NCBI RefSeq assembly: GCF_006363815.1
Contig: NZ_RRYT01000005.1
Location: 124,001-188,000, forward strand
Source of the DNA: Thermomonospora catenispora
GTDB lineage: Bacteria; Actinomycetota; Actinomycetes; Streptosporangiales; Streptosporangiaceae
DNA: 64,000 bases
Direction of reading: 5' to 3'
The stretch's first letter is position 1. Every line of letters begins with the position of its first letter. The notes beneath the pieces are model-generated. The model was given only the letters and a program-made list of their open reading frames with translations, had not been told where the DNA came from and made no database searches. This document shows positions 1 to 9,477 of this stretch, one piece after another. A program made the translations under genes and the position numbers.

Positions 1-11
1 GGCCCGAGCAA

Positions 12-50
12 CGCCGAAGGCCCCGGTCCTCGCGACCGGGGCCTTCGGCG
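12..50 (-). terminator. Hairpin terminator closing the fhaA-pknB operon
   Basis: A perfect 16-bp inverted repeat (arms 12-27 and 35-50) encloses a 7-nt loop and starts 12 nt beyond the pknB stop codon on the minus strand. There is no clear U-run, as is common for terminators in GC-rich actinobacteria. Stem length and position make it the likely transcript end of the seven-gene operon. Confidence 0.75.
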
Positions 51-62
51 TGAGCGGACGGG

Positions 63-1895
63 TCAGTTCCTGCCGGGGAAGGGGAACTCCGGACCATCGT
101 CGTCCCCGCCGCCGTCGGCGCGCTGGGCGACGAAGATGGTGACCGTCGTGCCCGGCGCCACCTGCTGGCCCGGCGGGACGCTCTGCCGCACCACCTTGCC
201 CTCCTGAGCGGGGTGCTGCGGCGGGACCGGCACGACCCGCACGTCCAGGCCGGCGGTGCGCAACGTGGTGTCGGCCTGCGACTCGGTCTGCCCCACCACG
301 TTCGGGACGGTGATGTTCTGCGGGCCGGACGAGACGTACATGACGACCGTCGACCCCTGGGCGGCCTCCTGACCGGGGCCGGGAGTGGTGCGGACGACCA
401 GGCCCTTCTCCACGTCGTTGGAGGGCGTGCTGCGCTGGCTCACCTTGAAGCCGGCCTGCTCCAGCGTCTGACGGGCGCTCTCGGCCGGCTGGCCGGTCAC
501 ATCGGGCACCAGCGCCTTCTGCGGCGGCTCCTTGCCCTTGGAGACGACCAGGTTGACCGACTCGCCCGTGGCCACCTGCTCCCCGGCCGCCGGGTCGGTG
601 CTGATCACCCGGCCCTTGGCGACCTCGTCGCTGTACTCCTCGGTGACCTCGCCGACCTTCAGCCCGGCGTCGGTGAGCGCCTTCTCGGCCTCCTCCCGCC
701 GCTTGCCCTCCACATCGGGCACCTCGACGGCCTGCACGGAGGCCGACGGGCTGTTGCTCGCGCCGCCGCTGGGGCCGGTGCCGCGGGAGAGCGCCACGCC
801 GATCAGCGCGGCACCGCCGATGAACACCGCCACCACCAGCGCCCAGATGGCGATCTGCTTGCCCTTGCCGCCTCGGCGGTCGTCCTCCTCGTCGTACTCC
901 ACCGGAGGCAGGTCGTAGTCGTCGTCGCGAGGCGGCCGGCGCGGCCGGGCGTGCGGCGGAGGACCGCCGGGACCGCCGGGAGCCGGGCTCATCACCCGGG
1001 TGCCCTGCGCGGCGTTGTCCATCAGCATGGTGGACGCCGCGTTCGCCGCCACCGGCATGCCCTGCATGGCCCGCTGGATGTCGGCTCGGAACTCCGCCGC
1101 GGTCTGGTAGCGATGGGCGGGATCCTTGGCCATCGCCTTGAGCACGATGTTGTCGCACCACTGCGGGATCGCCGGGTCCATCCGCGACGGCGGCACCGGC
1201 TCCTCCCGCACATGCTGATAGGCGATCGCCACCGGGGAGTCGCCGGTGAAGGGAGGCTGCCCGGTCAGCAGCTCGTACAGCACGCAGCCGGTGGAGTACA
1301 GGTCGCTGCGGGCGTCGACGCGCTCACCGCGGGCCTGCTCCGGCGACAGGTACTGGGCGGTCCCGATCACCTGCGCGGTCTGGGTCATGGTGGCGGCGGT
1401 GTCGGCCATCGCCCGGGCGATGCCGAAGTCCATCACCTTGACCTCGTGATTGCGGGTGAGCATCACGTTGGCCGGTTTGATGTCCCGGTGGATGATGCCC
1501 CCGCGGTGGCTGTAGTCCAGCGCCCGCAGGATCCCGTCGGTGATCTCCAGCGCGCGCTCGGGCGCCAGCCGGCCCTGTTCGCGGAGCAGGTCGCGCAGGG
1601 TCTGGCCCTCGACGTACTCCATCACGATGTACGGGATGGAGGTGTCGCCCACCTGGTCTTCGCCGGTGTCGTACACGGCGATCACCGACGGGTGGTTCAG
1701 CGAGGCCGCCGACTGCGCCTCCCGGCTGAACCGGGCCTGGAAGATCGGGTCCCGAGCCAGGTCCGAACGCAGTGTCTTGACCGCGACGATTCGGTCCAGC
1801 CGCAGGTCCTTGGCACGGTAGACCTCGGCCATGCCGCCGCGCCCGACGACGCTATCGAGCTCGTAGCGGCCACCGAGCAGCCGAGGCTGAGTCAT
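63..1895 (-). CDS. pknB: Ser/Thr protein kinase PknB with PASTA repeats
   Basis: Transmembrane Ser/Thr kinase of 610 aa that senses cell-wall fragments and phosphorylates cell-wall and division proteins. Visible: glycine loop GRGGMAEV (about 18-25), ATP-binding Lys40, catalytic HRDIKPAN (136-143), DFG (156-158), and a TQT activation-loop pair at 171/173 that matches the autophosphorylated pair known for mycobacterial PknB. A juxtamembrane linker is followed by one membrane segment (about 348-368) and three extracellular PASTA repeats (about 391-455, 460-524, 527-592); mycobacterial PknB has four. The start at 1895 (MTQPRLL) is chosen because the kinase fold begins there; the open frame continues upstream only with low-complexity Arg-rich sequence. 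It is the last gene of the operon, 31 nt after pknA. Confidence 0.96.
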   Translation of the reverse strand: MTQPRLLGGRYELDSVVGRGGMAEVYRAKDLRLDRIVAVKTLRSDLARDPIFQARFSREAQSAASLNHPSVIAVYDTGEDQVGDTSIPYIVMEYVEGQTLRDLLREQGRLAPERALEITDGILRALDYSHRGGIIHRDIKPANVMLTRNHEVKVMDFGIARAMADTAATMTQTAQVIGTAQYLSPEQARGERVDARSDLYSTGCVLYELLTGQPPFTGDSPVAIAYQHVREEPVPPSRMDPAIPQWCDNIVLKAMAKDPAHRYQTAAEFRADIQRAMQGMPVAANAASTMLMDNAAQGTRVMSPAPGGPGGPPPHARPRRPPRDDDYDLPPVEYDEEDDRRGGKGKQIAIWALVVAVFIGGAALIGVALSRGTGPSGGASNSPSASVQAVEVPDVEGKRREEAEKALTDAGLKVGEVTEEYSDEVAKGRVISTDPAAGEQVATGESVNLVVSKGKEPPQKALVPDVTGQPAESARQTLEQAGFKVSQRSTPSNDVEKGLVVRTTPGPGQEAAQGSTVVMYVSSGPQNITVPNVVGQTESQADTTLRTAGLDVRVVPVPPQHPAQEGKVVRQSVPPGQQVAPGTTVTIFVAQRADGGGDDDGPEFPFPGRN

Positions 1896-1926
1896 GTCGA
1901 ATGCACTTTCCCTCGTACGTCTACAC

Positions 1927-3399
1927 CTACTGCGACTGTGTTCCCTCGCCGCCCGGAGGCGCCTCCGGCGGGTCCGGACTGGGAGAGGACTCCCCGTCCT
2001 GCGGTGGAGATGTGGTCGGTGGCCTTTCGGAGGTCGTCGGACTGGGCGGCGGGGTGGTGGCCCTCCCCGTAGAGGACGCACTGGGCGTCGGTGTCGTTGA
2101 CGCGGTGAAGTTGTTCCCGTACGGCGGCCGGCCGGTGGTGGTCGGCGGTCCGTCCGGGTTCGCCGACGACGGTACCTCGGTCGGAACGGTTCGGGGAGCA
2201 CCGGGAGCCGTGGACGGCACCCGCCCCTTGGTCTCCTTCAGCTCGGCCGAGGCGGGACCACGGTCCAGCAGCTCGACCGCGATGAGCCCGAGGAGCAGCA
2301 CCCCGACCGCGGCGGAGGCGGCCACCAGCATGATGCGTCGTCGCATCGGCCCCTGGGCCGGGGTGGCGGCGGTGGCGGACCTCGCATTGCCGTCCGAATC
2401 CGAAGACTTTACTCCCGCGAGGGTATCCGGCGTGTCGTCACCGTCCAACTCGGACCATGCGGTAGAGATCCGAGTGCCGAGAAGATCCTCGGCGTCGGTT
2501 CCGGGCACCGCGGCGGTGGCCCGGTCCCCGGGATCCGCCGGGATCGCGTCGTCGTGCAGGTCCTGCAACGGCGCGCCCGTCACCAGCGCGTCGTGGATCA
2601 GGTACGCCTCGTCGGCGACCTCCTGGGCGCTGGCCGGGCGGTCGGCCGGGTCCTTGGCCAGCAGCGCCCGCACCAGTCCGCGGACCGGCTCGGGCACCTC
2701 CTCGGGCAGCTCCGGCGGCGCCTCCCGGACGTGCTTGAGGGCGATCGCCACCGGCTGCTCGGCGTCGAACGGAGGATGCCCGGTCAGGCACTCATACGCC
2801 ACCACTCCGAGCGAGTACAGGTCGGAGGCGAAGGTGACCTTCTGGCCGGAGGCCTGCTCGGGGGACACATAGTGCGCGGTCCCCATCACCATGCCGGTCT
2901 GTGTGAGGGTGCTCACGCTCAGCCCGCGGGCGATGCCGAAGTCGGTGATCTTGACCGTGCCGTCGGCGCTCACCATCAGGTTGCCCGGCTTGATGTCCCG
3001 GTGCACGATGCCCGCCGAGTGCGCCACCTGCAGCGCCCGTGCCGCCTGCGCCACCACGTCCAGCGTGGTCTGCGGGCTGAGGGGGCCGCGCTGGGCCAGG
3101 ATCCGCGACAGCGGCTCCCCCTCCACCAGCTCCATCACCAGGTAGGCGCGGTCCTCGTGCTCGCCGTAGTCGTACACCTGGGCGATGCCGGTGTGCTGCA
3201 GCGCCGCCGCGTACCGCGCCTCGGCCCGGAAACGCGCCCGCGCCTGCTCGTCGGACACGTGCTCCTGACGCAGGAGCTTCACCGCGACCGGACGGCTGAG
3301 CAGCTCGTCCTCGCCGCGCCAGACCTCGCCCATGCCTCCGGTGGCCAGCCGCTCCAGCAGCCGGTACCGGGAGTCCAGAACGAGGCCTGCCGAGGTCAC
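1927..3399 (-). CDS. pknA: Ser/Thr protein kinase PknA
   Basis: Membrane Ser/Thr kinase, 490 aa, partner of PknB in controlling growth and shape. Visible: glycine loop LATGGMGEVW (about 18-27), invariant Lys in VAVKLL (about 41), HRDIKPGN (133-140), DFG (153-155), APE-type YVSPEQ (178-183) and one membrane helix (about 355-377). The roughly 110-residue extracellular tail is rich in Pro, Thr and Ser and has no PASTA repeat, which separates it from PknB. Its start overlaps the pbpA stop by 4 nt, indicating translational coupling. Gene order pbpA-pknA-pknB is the standard actinobacterial arrangement. Confidence 0.95.
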   Translation of the reverse strand: MTSAGLVLDSRYRLLERLATGGMGEVWRGEDELLSRPVAVKLLRQEHVSDEQARARFRAEARYAAALQHTGIAQVYDYGEHEDRAYLVMELVEGEPLSRILAQRGPLSPQTTLDVVAQAARALQVAHSAGIVHRDIKPGNLMVSADGTVKITDFGIARGLSVSTLTQTGMVMGTAHYVSPEQASGQKVTFASDLYSLGVVAYECLTGHPPFDAEQPVAIALKHVREAPPELPEEVPEPVRGLVRALLAKDPADRPASAQEVADEAYLIHDALVTGAPLQDLHDDAIPADPGDRATAAVPGTDAEDLLGTRISTAWSELDGDDTPDTLAGVKSSDSDGNARSATAATPAQGPMRRRIMLVAASAAVGVLLLGLIAVELLDRGPASAELKETKGRVPSTAPGAPRTVPTEVPSSANPDGPPTTTGRPPYGNNFTASTTPTPSASSTGRATTPPPSPTTSERPPTTSPPQDGESSPSPDPPEAPPGGEGTQSQ

Positions 3400-4877
3400 T
3401 TCTTGAGCACCTCGCGCATGACGCTTGCGGCGATCGGCGCGGCGGCCTCACCACCCGAGCCGATGCCTTGGGTGATCACGGCGAAGGCGTACCGCGGTTT
3501 GTCGGCCGGGGCGAAGCCGACGAACCAGCGGTTGTTGTACTCGACTCCGTCGAAGTCGGCGGTGCCGGTCTTGCCGGCGAGCTGCGGGACGTTCCTGGCG
3601 GTGCCGGTGCGGGTCACCTCGCGCATCATGTCGGCCAGCTGCTCGGCCTGGCCGGGGGACATCGCCCGGGACAGCTCCTGCGGGTCGGCCTCCTCGATGA
3701 CGCTCTGGTCGGCGGCGCGCACCCGCTGCACCAGGTACGGCTTCATGATCCGGCCGTCGTTGGCGGCGGCCGCGGCCACCAGGCACATGTGCAGCGGGGT
3801 GGCGGTGTTGTTGCCCTGGCCGATCGAGGCGAGCGCGGTCTCGGCCTGGTTCATCTCGGGGAACTTGCTCGGCACCGTCCTCAGGTCCGGCTCGACCTCG
3901 ATCCGCTGGTCGTAGTGGAACTTCTTGGTGGTCTCCAGGACCTTGTCGATGCCGAGCTGCTCGGCGCCGAGGATGCCGTAGGTGGTGTTGCAGGACTCGG
4001 CGAACGTCAGGATCAGCGGGGCCTGGCCGGCGCCGCCGCACGCACCGCCCTCATGGCTGTTGGGGAGCTGGGTGTTGGTGCCCGGCAGGGTGTAGGTGGA
4101 CGGCGCGGGCACGGTGGAGTTCTTGTTCAGGCCGTTGTCCAGCGCCGCGGCGGCGATCACCGACTTGAACGAGGAGCCGGGGAAGAAGGTGTCCTCCAGC
4201 ACGTTGTTCACCAGCGGCTTGAGCCGCTTGTTGCGCTCGTTGACCTCGCCCTTGTCGTTCGGCTTGCCCTCCAGCTCCACCAGCCGCTTGGCGCCCTTCT
4301 CGCCGGTCTGCGGGGCGACCTCGTTGGGGTCGAACGACGGGTAGCTGGCCATCACCACGATCGCGCCGGTGCGCACGTCCATCACCACGACCGCGCCGCG
4401 CAGGTTGGGGTTGGCCTGCGCCAGCGCCCGGTAGGCGCGCCGCTGCGCGTTCGGGATGATCGTGGTCTCCACGTCCGCGCCGATCGCCGGCTTGCCGATG
4501 AACTGGTCGAACCAGCGCTGGTTGGTGATCCGCTTGTCCCGGCCGTCCAGCAGCGAGTGGTAGGCCCGCTCGATGCCGCTGGCGCCGCCGTTGAAGAACC
4601 CGGTGACGGGGGCGAAGATCTCGCCGTCCTTGTAGTAGCGGGCGTAGTTCTCGCTGTTGGGCTGCTGCTTGGAGTAGACCAGCACCTCGCCGCCGGCCAG
4701 GATCTTGCCGCGCGGACGCTTGAACACGTCCAGGAACTGCCGGTTGTTCAGCTTGTGCGTCTGCAGCTTCTCGGCCTGGCTGCCCTGGATGTAGTTGACC
4801 TGCACCATCAGGGCGAAGATCAGCAGCAGGGCGAAGATGGTGACCCGCCGCAGCGGCTTGTCCATGTTCAGGTTCAT
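3396..4877 (-). CDS. pbpA: Class B penicillin-binding protein PbpA (transpeptidase)
   Basis: D,D-transpeptidase of 493 aa that cross-links peptidoglycan with its SEDS partner RodA, encoded just upstream. One N-terminal membrane anchor (about 11-29) is followed by an extracytoplasmic domain. Active-site motifs are complete and in order: SSFK (nucleophile Ser235, Lys238), SCN (295-297) and KTGT (436-439). The start at 4877 gives MNLNMDK; a Met at 4868 is an alternative. It lies 37 nt after rodA and overlaps pknA by 4 nt. M. tuberculosis PbpA is a known PknB substrate; whether that holds here is inference. Confidence 0.95.
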   Translation of the reverse strand: MNLNMDKPLRRVTIFALLLIFALMVQVNYIQGSQAEKLQTHKLNNRQFLDVFKRPRGKILAGGEVLVYSKQQPNSENYARYYKDGEIFAPVTGFFNGGASGIERAYHSLLDGRDKRITNQRWFDQFIGKPAIGADVETTIIPNAQRRAYRALAQANPNLRGAVVVMDVRTGAIVVMASYPSFDPNEVAPQTGEKGAKRLVELEGKPNDKGEVNERNKRLKPLVNNVLEDTFFPGSSFKSVIAAAALDNGLNKNSTVPAPSTYTLPGTNTQLPNSHEGGACGGAGQAPLILTFAESCNTTYGILGAEQLGIDKVLETTKKFHYDQRIEVEPDLRTVPSKFPEMNQAETALASIGQGNNTATPLHMCLVAAAAANDGRIMKPYLVQRVRAADQSVIEEADPQELSRAMSPGQAEQLADMMREVTRTGTARNVPQLAGKTGTADFDGVEYNNRWFVGFAPADKPRYAFAVITQGIGSGGEAAAPIAASVMREVLKK

Positions 4878-4914
4878 GCGCGCCGTCCCCCGATCGCTCG
4901 CCGCCCCTCGTCCC

Positions 4915-6471
4915 TCATCTCAGGCTCACCACCTGCGTCATGCCCTCGTCCTGGATCGACTGGGGGGCGGGCTGACGTGCCTGGTGGCTCATGCGCACCA
5001 GCACGCCGATCAAGATCCAGTTGGCCATCAGGGACGAGCCGCCCTGCGCGAGGAACGGCGTCGTCAGACCGGTGAGCGGGATGAGCCGGGTGACTCCCCC
5101 GACGATCACGAACACCTGCAGTGCCAGCACGAACGACACACCGCCGGCGAACAGCTTCAAGAACGGATCTCGGGCCGCGATGGCGGTCTTCATGCCGCGC
5201 TGCACGATCAGCGCATAGATCAGCAGGATCGCCATCAGCCCGGTCAGGCCGAGCTCCTCGCCCATGGAGTCGAAGATGAAGTCGCTGAACGCCAGCGGGG
5301 TGCGCCACGGTTCGCCCTGGCCCAGCCCCTTGCCCAGCACACCGCCCTCGCCCAGCGCGAACATGCCCTTCATCAGCTGGGCGCTGTCGGCGTAGTCGCC
5401 GCCCATCTTCAGGCAGGCGGTCAGCCCGGACCCGATGGTGTTGCCGGCCTGGATGTAGGGCTCGGTGCCCGGCGCCACCGACACCACCTTGCCGTCGGGC
5501 AGCAGGCAGCCGCCGTCGAAGTAGGGCTCGGGGTTCTGCCAGATGCTCAACCGCTGGTTGACGTGCCCCAGGAACGGCAGCTGGGTGGCCACCAGCACGC
5601 CCAGTGCGAGCATCCCCACGCCGATCAGCACCCAGGAGATCCGCTGCGTGGCGATGTAGAGCATCGACACGAACAGCCCGAAGTACAGCAGCGCGGTGCC
5701 CAGGTCCTTTTGGACGAACAGGATGCCCAGGCCGAACAGCCAGATCACCATGATCGGGCCCAGGTCCCGGGCGCGCGGCAGCGACAGCGGGCCGATCTTC
5801 TTGCCGACCAGCGACATCGCCTGCCGCTTCTTGACCAGATAGCCGGCGAAGAACACCACCAGCAGCAGCTTGGCGAACTCGCCCGGCTGCACCGAGAACG
5901 GGCCGATGAAGATCCACACCCGGGCGCCGTTGATCTCCGCGCCCAGCCCCGGCACGATCGGCAGCAGCAGCAGGATGATCGCGCACGCGCCGAGGGTGTA
6001 CATGTAGCGCTGAAGGATCTTGGAGTCCTTCAGCAGCAGCACCGTCACCGCGAACAGCAGGATGCCGACGAAGGTCCACTGCAGCTGGGTGCCCGCGGAC
6101 GCCAGCCCGGAGGTGACCACCTTCTTGCCGTCCCGGATGGCGTCCTGCACGTCCCGGCTGGTGGACAGGTCCAGCCGGTAGATCATCGCCAGGCCCAGCC
6201 CGTTCAGCGCCGTCGCCAGCGGCAGCAGCAGGGGGTCGGCGTAGGGGGCGAAACGGGCCTGCACGTAGTACGCGGCCCCGGCCAGCACCACCAGACCGCC
6301 GCCGTAGCCGAACAGGCCGGTCGGTATCCGGCCGTCACGGGCCAGACCGACCTCGGCGAAGGCCGCCAAGGTCATCACCATGGCGAAGATCAGCAGCGCC
6401 AGGGATGCGCCCTTGCGCGGCTGAGTCGCCACGGGGACCTGTTCGGGGAGCCGGTCGGGGGGTGAGGTCAT
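4915..6471 (-). CDS. rodA: RodA/FtsW-type SEDS peptidoglycan glycosyltransferase
   Basis: Polytopic SEDS protein of 518 aa that polymerises lipid II in the membrane, working with the class B PBP encoded next. There are at least ten hydrophobic segments and the family signature regions, such as the conserved GEFAKLLLV stretch in mid-protein and the FSDFIFDSMGEELG and GLTTPFLAQGGSS regions near the end. The N-terminus carries a short cytoplasmic tail before the first helix. Its start codon at 6471 overlaps the pstP stop codon by one base, so the two are probably translated in a coupled way. Confidence 0.95.
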   Translation of the reverse strand: MTSPPDRLPEQVPVATQPRKGASLALLIFAMVMTLAAFAEVGLARDGRIPTGLFGYGGGLVVLAGAAYYVQARFAPYADPLLLPLATALNGLGLAMIYRLDLSTSRDVQDAIRDGKKVVTSGLASAGTQLQWTFVGILLFAVTVLLLKDSKILQRYMYTLGACAIILLLLPIVPGLGAEINGARVWIFIGPFSVQPGEFAKLLLVVFFAGYLVKKRQAMSLVGKKIGPLSLPRARDLGPIMVIWLFGLGILFVQKDLGTALLYFGLFVSMLYIATQRISWVLIGVGMLALGVLVATQLPFLGHVNQRLSIWQNPEPYFDGGCLLPDGKVVSVAPGTEPYIQAGNTIGSGLTACLKMGGDYADSAQLMKGMFALGEGGVLGKGLGQGEPWRTPLAFSDFIFDSMGEELGLTGLMAILLIYALIVQRGMKTAIAARDPFLKLFAGGVSFVLALQVFVIVGGVTRLIPLTGLTTPFLAQGGSSLMANWILIGVLVRMSHQARQPAPQSIQDEGMTQVVSLR

Positions 6472-8132
6472 CAGGAGCGTTCGCCTCCCTGGCCCGCTCG
6501 CGGGCAGTCGCGGATGTCGGTGGCCGCCGGTTCGCGGCAGGCGTCGCGTCGCTTCTGCAGGTCTTTCAGCTTGTCCTCGGCCTGCTGCCGGTTGGGGAAG
6601 GTCAGCTCGCCGTTCAGCAGCCGCTGCTGATCGGAGGTGGGCAGGTCGCTCAGCCTGATCTGCGACTCGACCACCTTCTCCTCATCGCAGCCGTTCTGGC
6701 GCTGGCCCAGTCCCCTCCAGATGATCACCCTGTCCTTGTCGGGCTGCAGGGTGTAGCGGCACACCTGCTGCGCCAGGTTCCGCCAGCCGTCGGGGCCCTT
6801 GAGGTCGATGACGCCGTTCCGCAGGTCCATCTGCAGGCGCTGGGGCAGATCGGCGACCAGGATCGGGGGGTTGGGCTGCTGGGAGGCCTTGGTGTGGAGG
6901 CTGAGCCCGGCGAGGCTTTCCGGCCGGCCCTTGTAGACCACGATCCGGCCGCCCTCCTCGGTGGCGTAGTAGCCGTCGTTGCGCATCGAGTGCACGGCGA
7001 ACGCGCCGGCACCGGCCAGCCCCACCGCGACCACGCCGAACGCGACGATCAGCCAGGTCCAGCGGCGTCGCGGGGCGCGCACCGTCTCCTGCGGCGGTGA
7101 ACCCGCCGCCCGGCCCATCAGCTGCTGCTCGGACATGGGGGCGGCCGCCTGCGGCGGAGGAGGGGGCATCTCGTCCACCGCCACCGGCGGCTGCGGCATG
7201 GTGTCGCGCAGCTGTGCGGCACGGCCCGCCGGGGTGTCGGACTGCCGTCCCTGCGGGGACGGCGGCGCCGATCCGCCCGCCTGGCCGCCCGGCTGACCTC
7301 CGGGCCGGCCGCCCGGGCCCGCCGGACCGGCGTCCGGCGGCTCGGTGCGCGAGACGTTGGCCGCCGCGCCGACCGCCAGCGGCGAGGACTGCGGCGGCGG
7401 CTGCCCGGGCCCCAGCTCGATCACGTCGGCCACCACGCAGGTGATGTTGTCCGGTCCGCCGCCCCGGTTGGCCAGGTCGATCAGCTGGCGCACCGCGTCC
7501 TCGGGGTCGGCGTACTCGGTCAGCACCTGGAAGATCGTCTCGGCGGTGACCACGCCGGACAGGCCGTCGGAGCACAGCAGGTAGCGGTCGCCGACCTTGG
7601 CCTCGCGCAGGGACAGGTCCGGATCGACCTCGCCGCGACCGTCCAGCGCCCGCAGCAACAGTGAGCGCTGTGGGTGCGAGGCGGCCTCGTCGGGGCTGAT
7701 CCGGCCCTCGTCCACCAGCGACTGCACCAGCGTGTGGTCGTGGGTGATCTGGTACAGGCTCCCGTCGCGCAGCAGGTAGGCGCGCGAGTCGCCGATGTGC
7801 ACCAGCGCCACCTGGCTGCCCGACCACAGCATGGCGGTCAGCGTGGTGCCCATTCCCTGCAGAGCCGGATCGGACTCCACCATCCGGCTCAGCTTCTCGT
7901 TGGCCGCCTTGACGGTCCGCTCCAGCGCCCCCAGCAGCTCGTCCGCCGGCATGTCGGTGTCGAGCTTGCGCAGTTCGCCGATGGCGGCGGCGCTGGCGAT
8001 CTCTCCGCCGACGTGTCCGCCCATGCCGTCGGCGACCGCGAGCAGGTGCGCGCCCGCGTACGCCGAGTCCTCGTTGCCCTCGCGCAGCATGCCGACGTCG
8101 GAGCGTGCGGCGTAACGGATTCCTATGGTCAT
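6471..8132 (-). CDS. pstP: PP2C-family Ser/Thr protein phosphatase PstP
   Basis: Membrane-anchored Mg/Mn-dependent phosphatase (553 aa) that reverses PknA/PknB phosphorylation. The PP2C domain (about 1-240) shows the metal-binding motifs NEDSAYA, ADGMGGHVGGEIAS, HIGDSRAYL, SDGLSGVV and GGPDNITCV in order. A Pro/Gly/Gln-rich cytoplasmic linker leads to one membrane helix and a roughly 170-residue extracellular domain with no motif I recognise. The start at 8132 (MTIGIRYAARSDVG) overlaps the fhaB stop as ATGA; longer readings would run back through fhaB. Confidence 0.95.
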   Translation of the reverse strand: MTIGIRYAARSDVGMLREGNEDSAYAGAHLLAVADGMGGHVGGEIASAAAIGELRKLDTDMPADELLGALERTVKAANEKLSRMVESDPALQGMGTTLTAMLWSGSQVALVHIGDSRAYLLRDGSLYQITHDHTLVQSLVDEGRISPDEAASHPQRSLLLRALDGRGEVDPDLSLREAKVGDRYLLCSDGLSGVVTAETIFQVLTEYADPEDAVRQLIDLANRGGGPDNITCVVADVIELGPGQPPPQSSPLAVGAAANVSRTEPPDAGPAGPGGRPGGQPGGQAGGSAPPSPQGRQSDTPAGRAAQLRDTMPQPPVAVDEMPPPPPQAAAPMSEQQLMGRAAGSPPQETVRAPRRRWTWLIVAFGVVAVGLAGAGAFAVHSMRNDGYYATEEGGRIVVYKGRPESLAGLSLHTKASQQPNPPILVADLPQRLQMDLRNGVIDLKGPDGWRNLAQQVCRYTLQPDKDRVIIWRGLGQRQNGCDEEKVVESQIRLSDLPTSDQQRLLNGELTFPNRQQAEDKLKDLQKRRDACREPAATDIRDCPRAGQGGERS

Positions 8133-8623
8133 GGGCGCAGCTCGATCACGGTCTGGCCGATACGGATCGGGACGCCGAGGGGCACCGGCTGGGGATGGGT
8201 CACTTTCGTGTGTCCGAGATAGGTCCCGTTGGTCGAGCCGAGATCTTCCACGATCCACTGACCGTCCTGCGCGTAAAGTCGGGCATGCCGGCTCGAAGCG
8301 TAGTCGTCGGAGACGACGATCGTGGAGTCATTGGCGCGACCGATGGTGATGGGGGCCCCTGCCGACAGGTCCAGGGTCATGCCCGCCTGATTGCCCTGGG
8401 TGATGACGAGCTGACGCGGCATGCGCGGCTGCGGGGCGGCGGCCTGCCGCGGCTGGCGCGGTTGCCGCTCCCGCCGGGGGGTGCGCGACCGTCTCGCGGC
8501 GCGCGCCACGGCCCGCGAAGAGCCGAACAGGTCGGCCCGGATCACGCCGACGGCGGCGATGACGAAGAGCCATAGCACCGCGAGGAACGCCAGCTTGATC
8601 AGCGTGAGGGTGAATTCGGACAT
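8129..8623 (-). CDS. fhaB: FHA-domain membrane protein FhaB (FipA-type)
   Basis: 164-aa protein with one N-terminal membrane helix (about 6-28), a basic Arg/Pro/Gln-rich cytoplasmic linker, and a C-terminal forkhead-associated domain that binds phosphothreonine. FHA landmarks are present: IGRANDSTIVVSDDYASSRHARL (the Gly-Arg, Ser and His positions) and DLGSTNGTYLG. It probably reads PknA/PknB phosphorylation and links it to division and wall synthesis. The stop overlaps the pstP start; 11 nt separate it from fhaA upstream. Confidence 0.94.
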   Translation of the reverse strand: MSEFTLTLIKLAFLAVLWLFVIAAVGVIRADLFGSSRAVARAARRSRTPRRERQPRQPRQAAAPQPRMPRQLVITQGNQAGMTLDLSAGAPITIGRANDSTIVVSDDYASSRHARLYAQDGQWIVEDLGSTNGTYLGHTKVTHPQPVPLGVPIRIGQTVIELRP

Positions 8624-8634
8624 CGGAGTGGGGG

Positions 8635-9387
8635 CTACTCCCTATCGCGGCGGAACACGAGAGTGGTCCGGCCCATCGTGACCCGGGCCCCGTCGACGAG
8701 GGTCACCCGCCGGACGGGATTGCCGTTCACGAACGAGCCGTTGGTCGACCCTAGATCCACGAGGACGACTTCGGGGCCCTCGACGCGGATCTCGGCATGG
8801 TGCCGGGAGACCCCCGGGTCGACCAGGCGCAGGTCGCAGTCGGTGCCGCGACCCAGCAGCGTGACCGGCGTGGTGATCTCGTAGGTCTGCTGCGCGCTCG
8901 GCCCCGCGTCCTGTGCGGTGGTGACCAGCAGACGCGGCCGCCCGGCGAACCCCCCCGTACGCCCCGGCGGCAGGTCGCTGACCGGCTGACGGATCTCCCC
9001 GCCCTCGACCGTGGACCCGCGGATCACCCCTGACCGGATCCGGAACATGCCCGTCGCGAGGTCGCCCACGTTCTCGAACCGCACCCGCACCGGGCCGACG
9101 AAGGAGTACCCCTGCTCCTTGGCGTACTCGCGGGCCAGGTTGGCCAGCTCCTGGCTCAGGCTGTCGGCGTACACCGCCAGCCGCTGACCGTCGGCCTGCG
9201 AGATCTCCACGACGAAGTCGTTCGGCACCAGTGTGCGTCCGGCCGCTACGATCGCGGCGCGCTCGTCCATCTCGCGCTGAACGGCGCTGGCCACCTCGAC
9301 CGGCTGCAGCTCCGACTTGAACGTACGAGCGAAGGCACCCTCCACAATGCCCTCAAGACGTCGCTCGAAGCGCTGTAGGACACCCAC
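8635..9387 (-). CDS. fhaA: FhaA: DUF3662 plus FHA domain protein
   Basis: First gene of the operon, 250 aa. The N-terminal DUF3662 domain (about 1-115, starting MGVLQRFERRLEG) is followed by a short Pro/Gly linker and a C-terminal FHA domain (LLGRGTDCDLRL, SRHHAEIR, DLGSTNGSFVNG). In mycobacteria FhaA binds phosphorylated MviN and regulates lipid II export. I place the start at the GTG at 9387 because a GGAGG motif lies 5-6 nt before it; the GTG two codons upstream (9393) overlaps that ribosome site. The protein is about half the length of M. tuberculosis FhaA, lacking its long disordered linker. Confidence 0.93.
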   Translation of the reverse strand: MGVLQRFERRLEGIVEGAFARTFKSELQPVEVASAVQREMDERAAIVAAGRTLVPNDFVVEISQADGQRLAVYADSLSQELANLAREYAKEQGYSFVGPVRVRFENVGDLATGMFRIRSGVIRGSTVEGGEIRQPVSDLPPGRTGGFAGRPRLLVTTAQDAGPSAQQTYEITTPVTLLGRGTDCDLRLVDPGVSRHHAEIRVEGPEVVLVDLGSTNGSFVNGNPVRRVTLVDGARVTMGRTTLVFRRDRE

Positions 9388-9415
9388 GGGCACCTCCTTT
9401 CTCCACTGGTAGACG

Positions 9416-9421
9416 ATCGTA
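9416..9421 (-). promoter_or_regulatory. Candidate -10 box for the fhaA-pknB operon
   Basis: On the minus strand a TACGAT hexamer ends 28 nt before the fhaA GTG, giving a leader of about 20 nt that includes the ribosome site. No convincing -35 element is visible. The same intergenic stretch must also hold the tRNA-Leu promoter in the other direction. Confidence 0.35.
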
Positions 9422-9477
9422 TCCGGGCTCGGGTTCGCAGAGAGTATGCGTGTACCGAACCACTCCCTGACTCGTGC

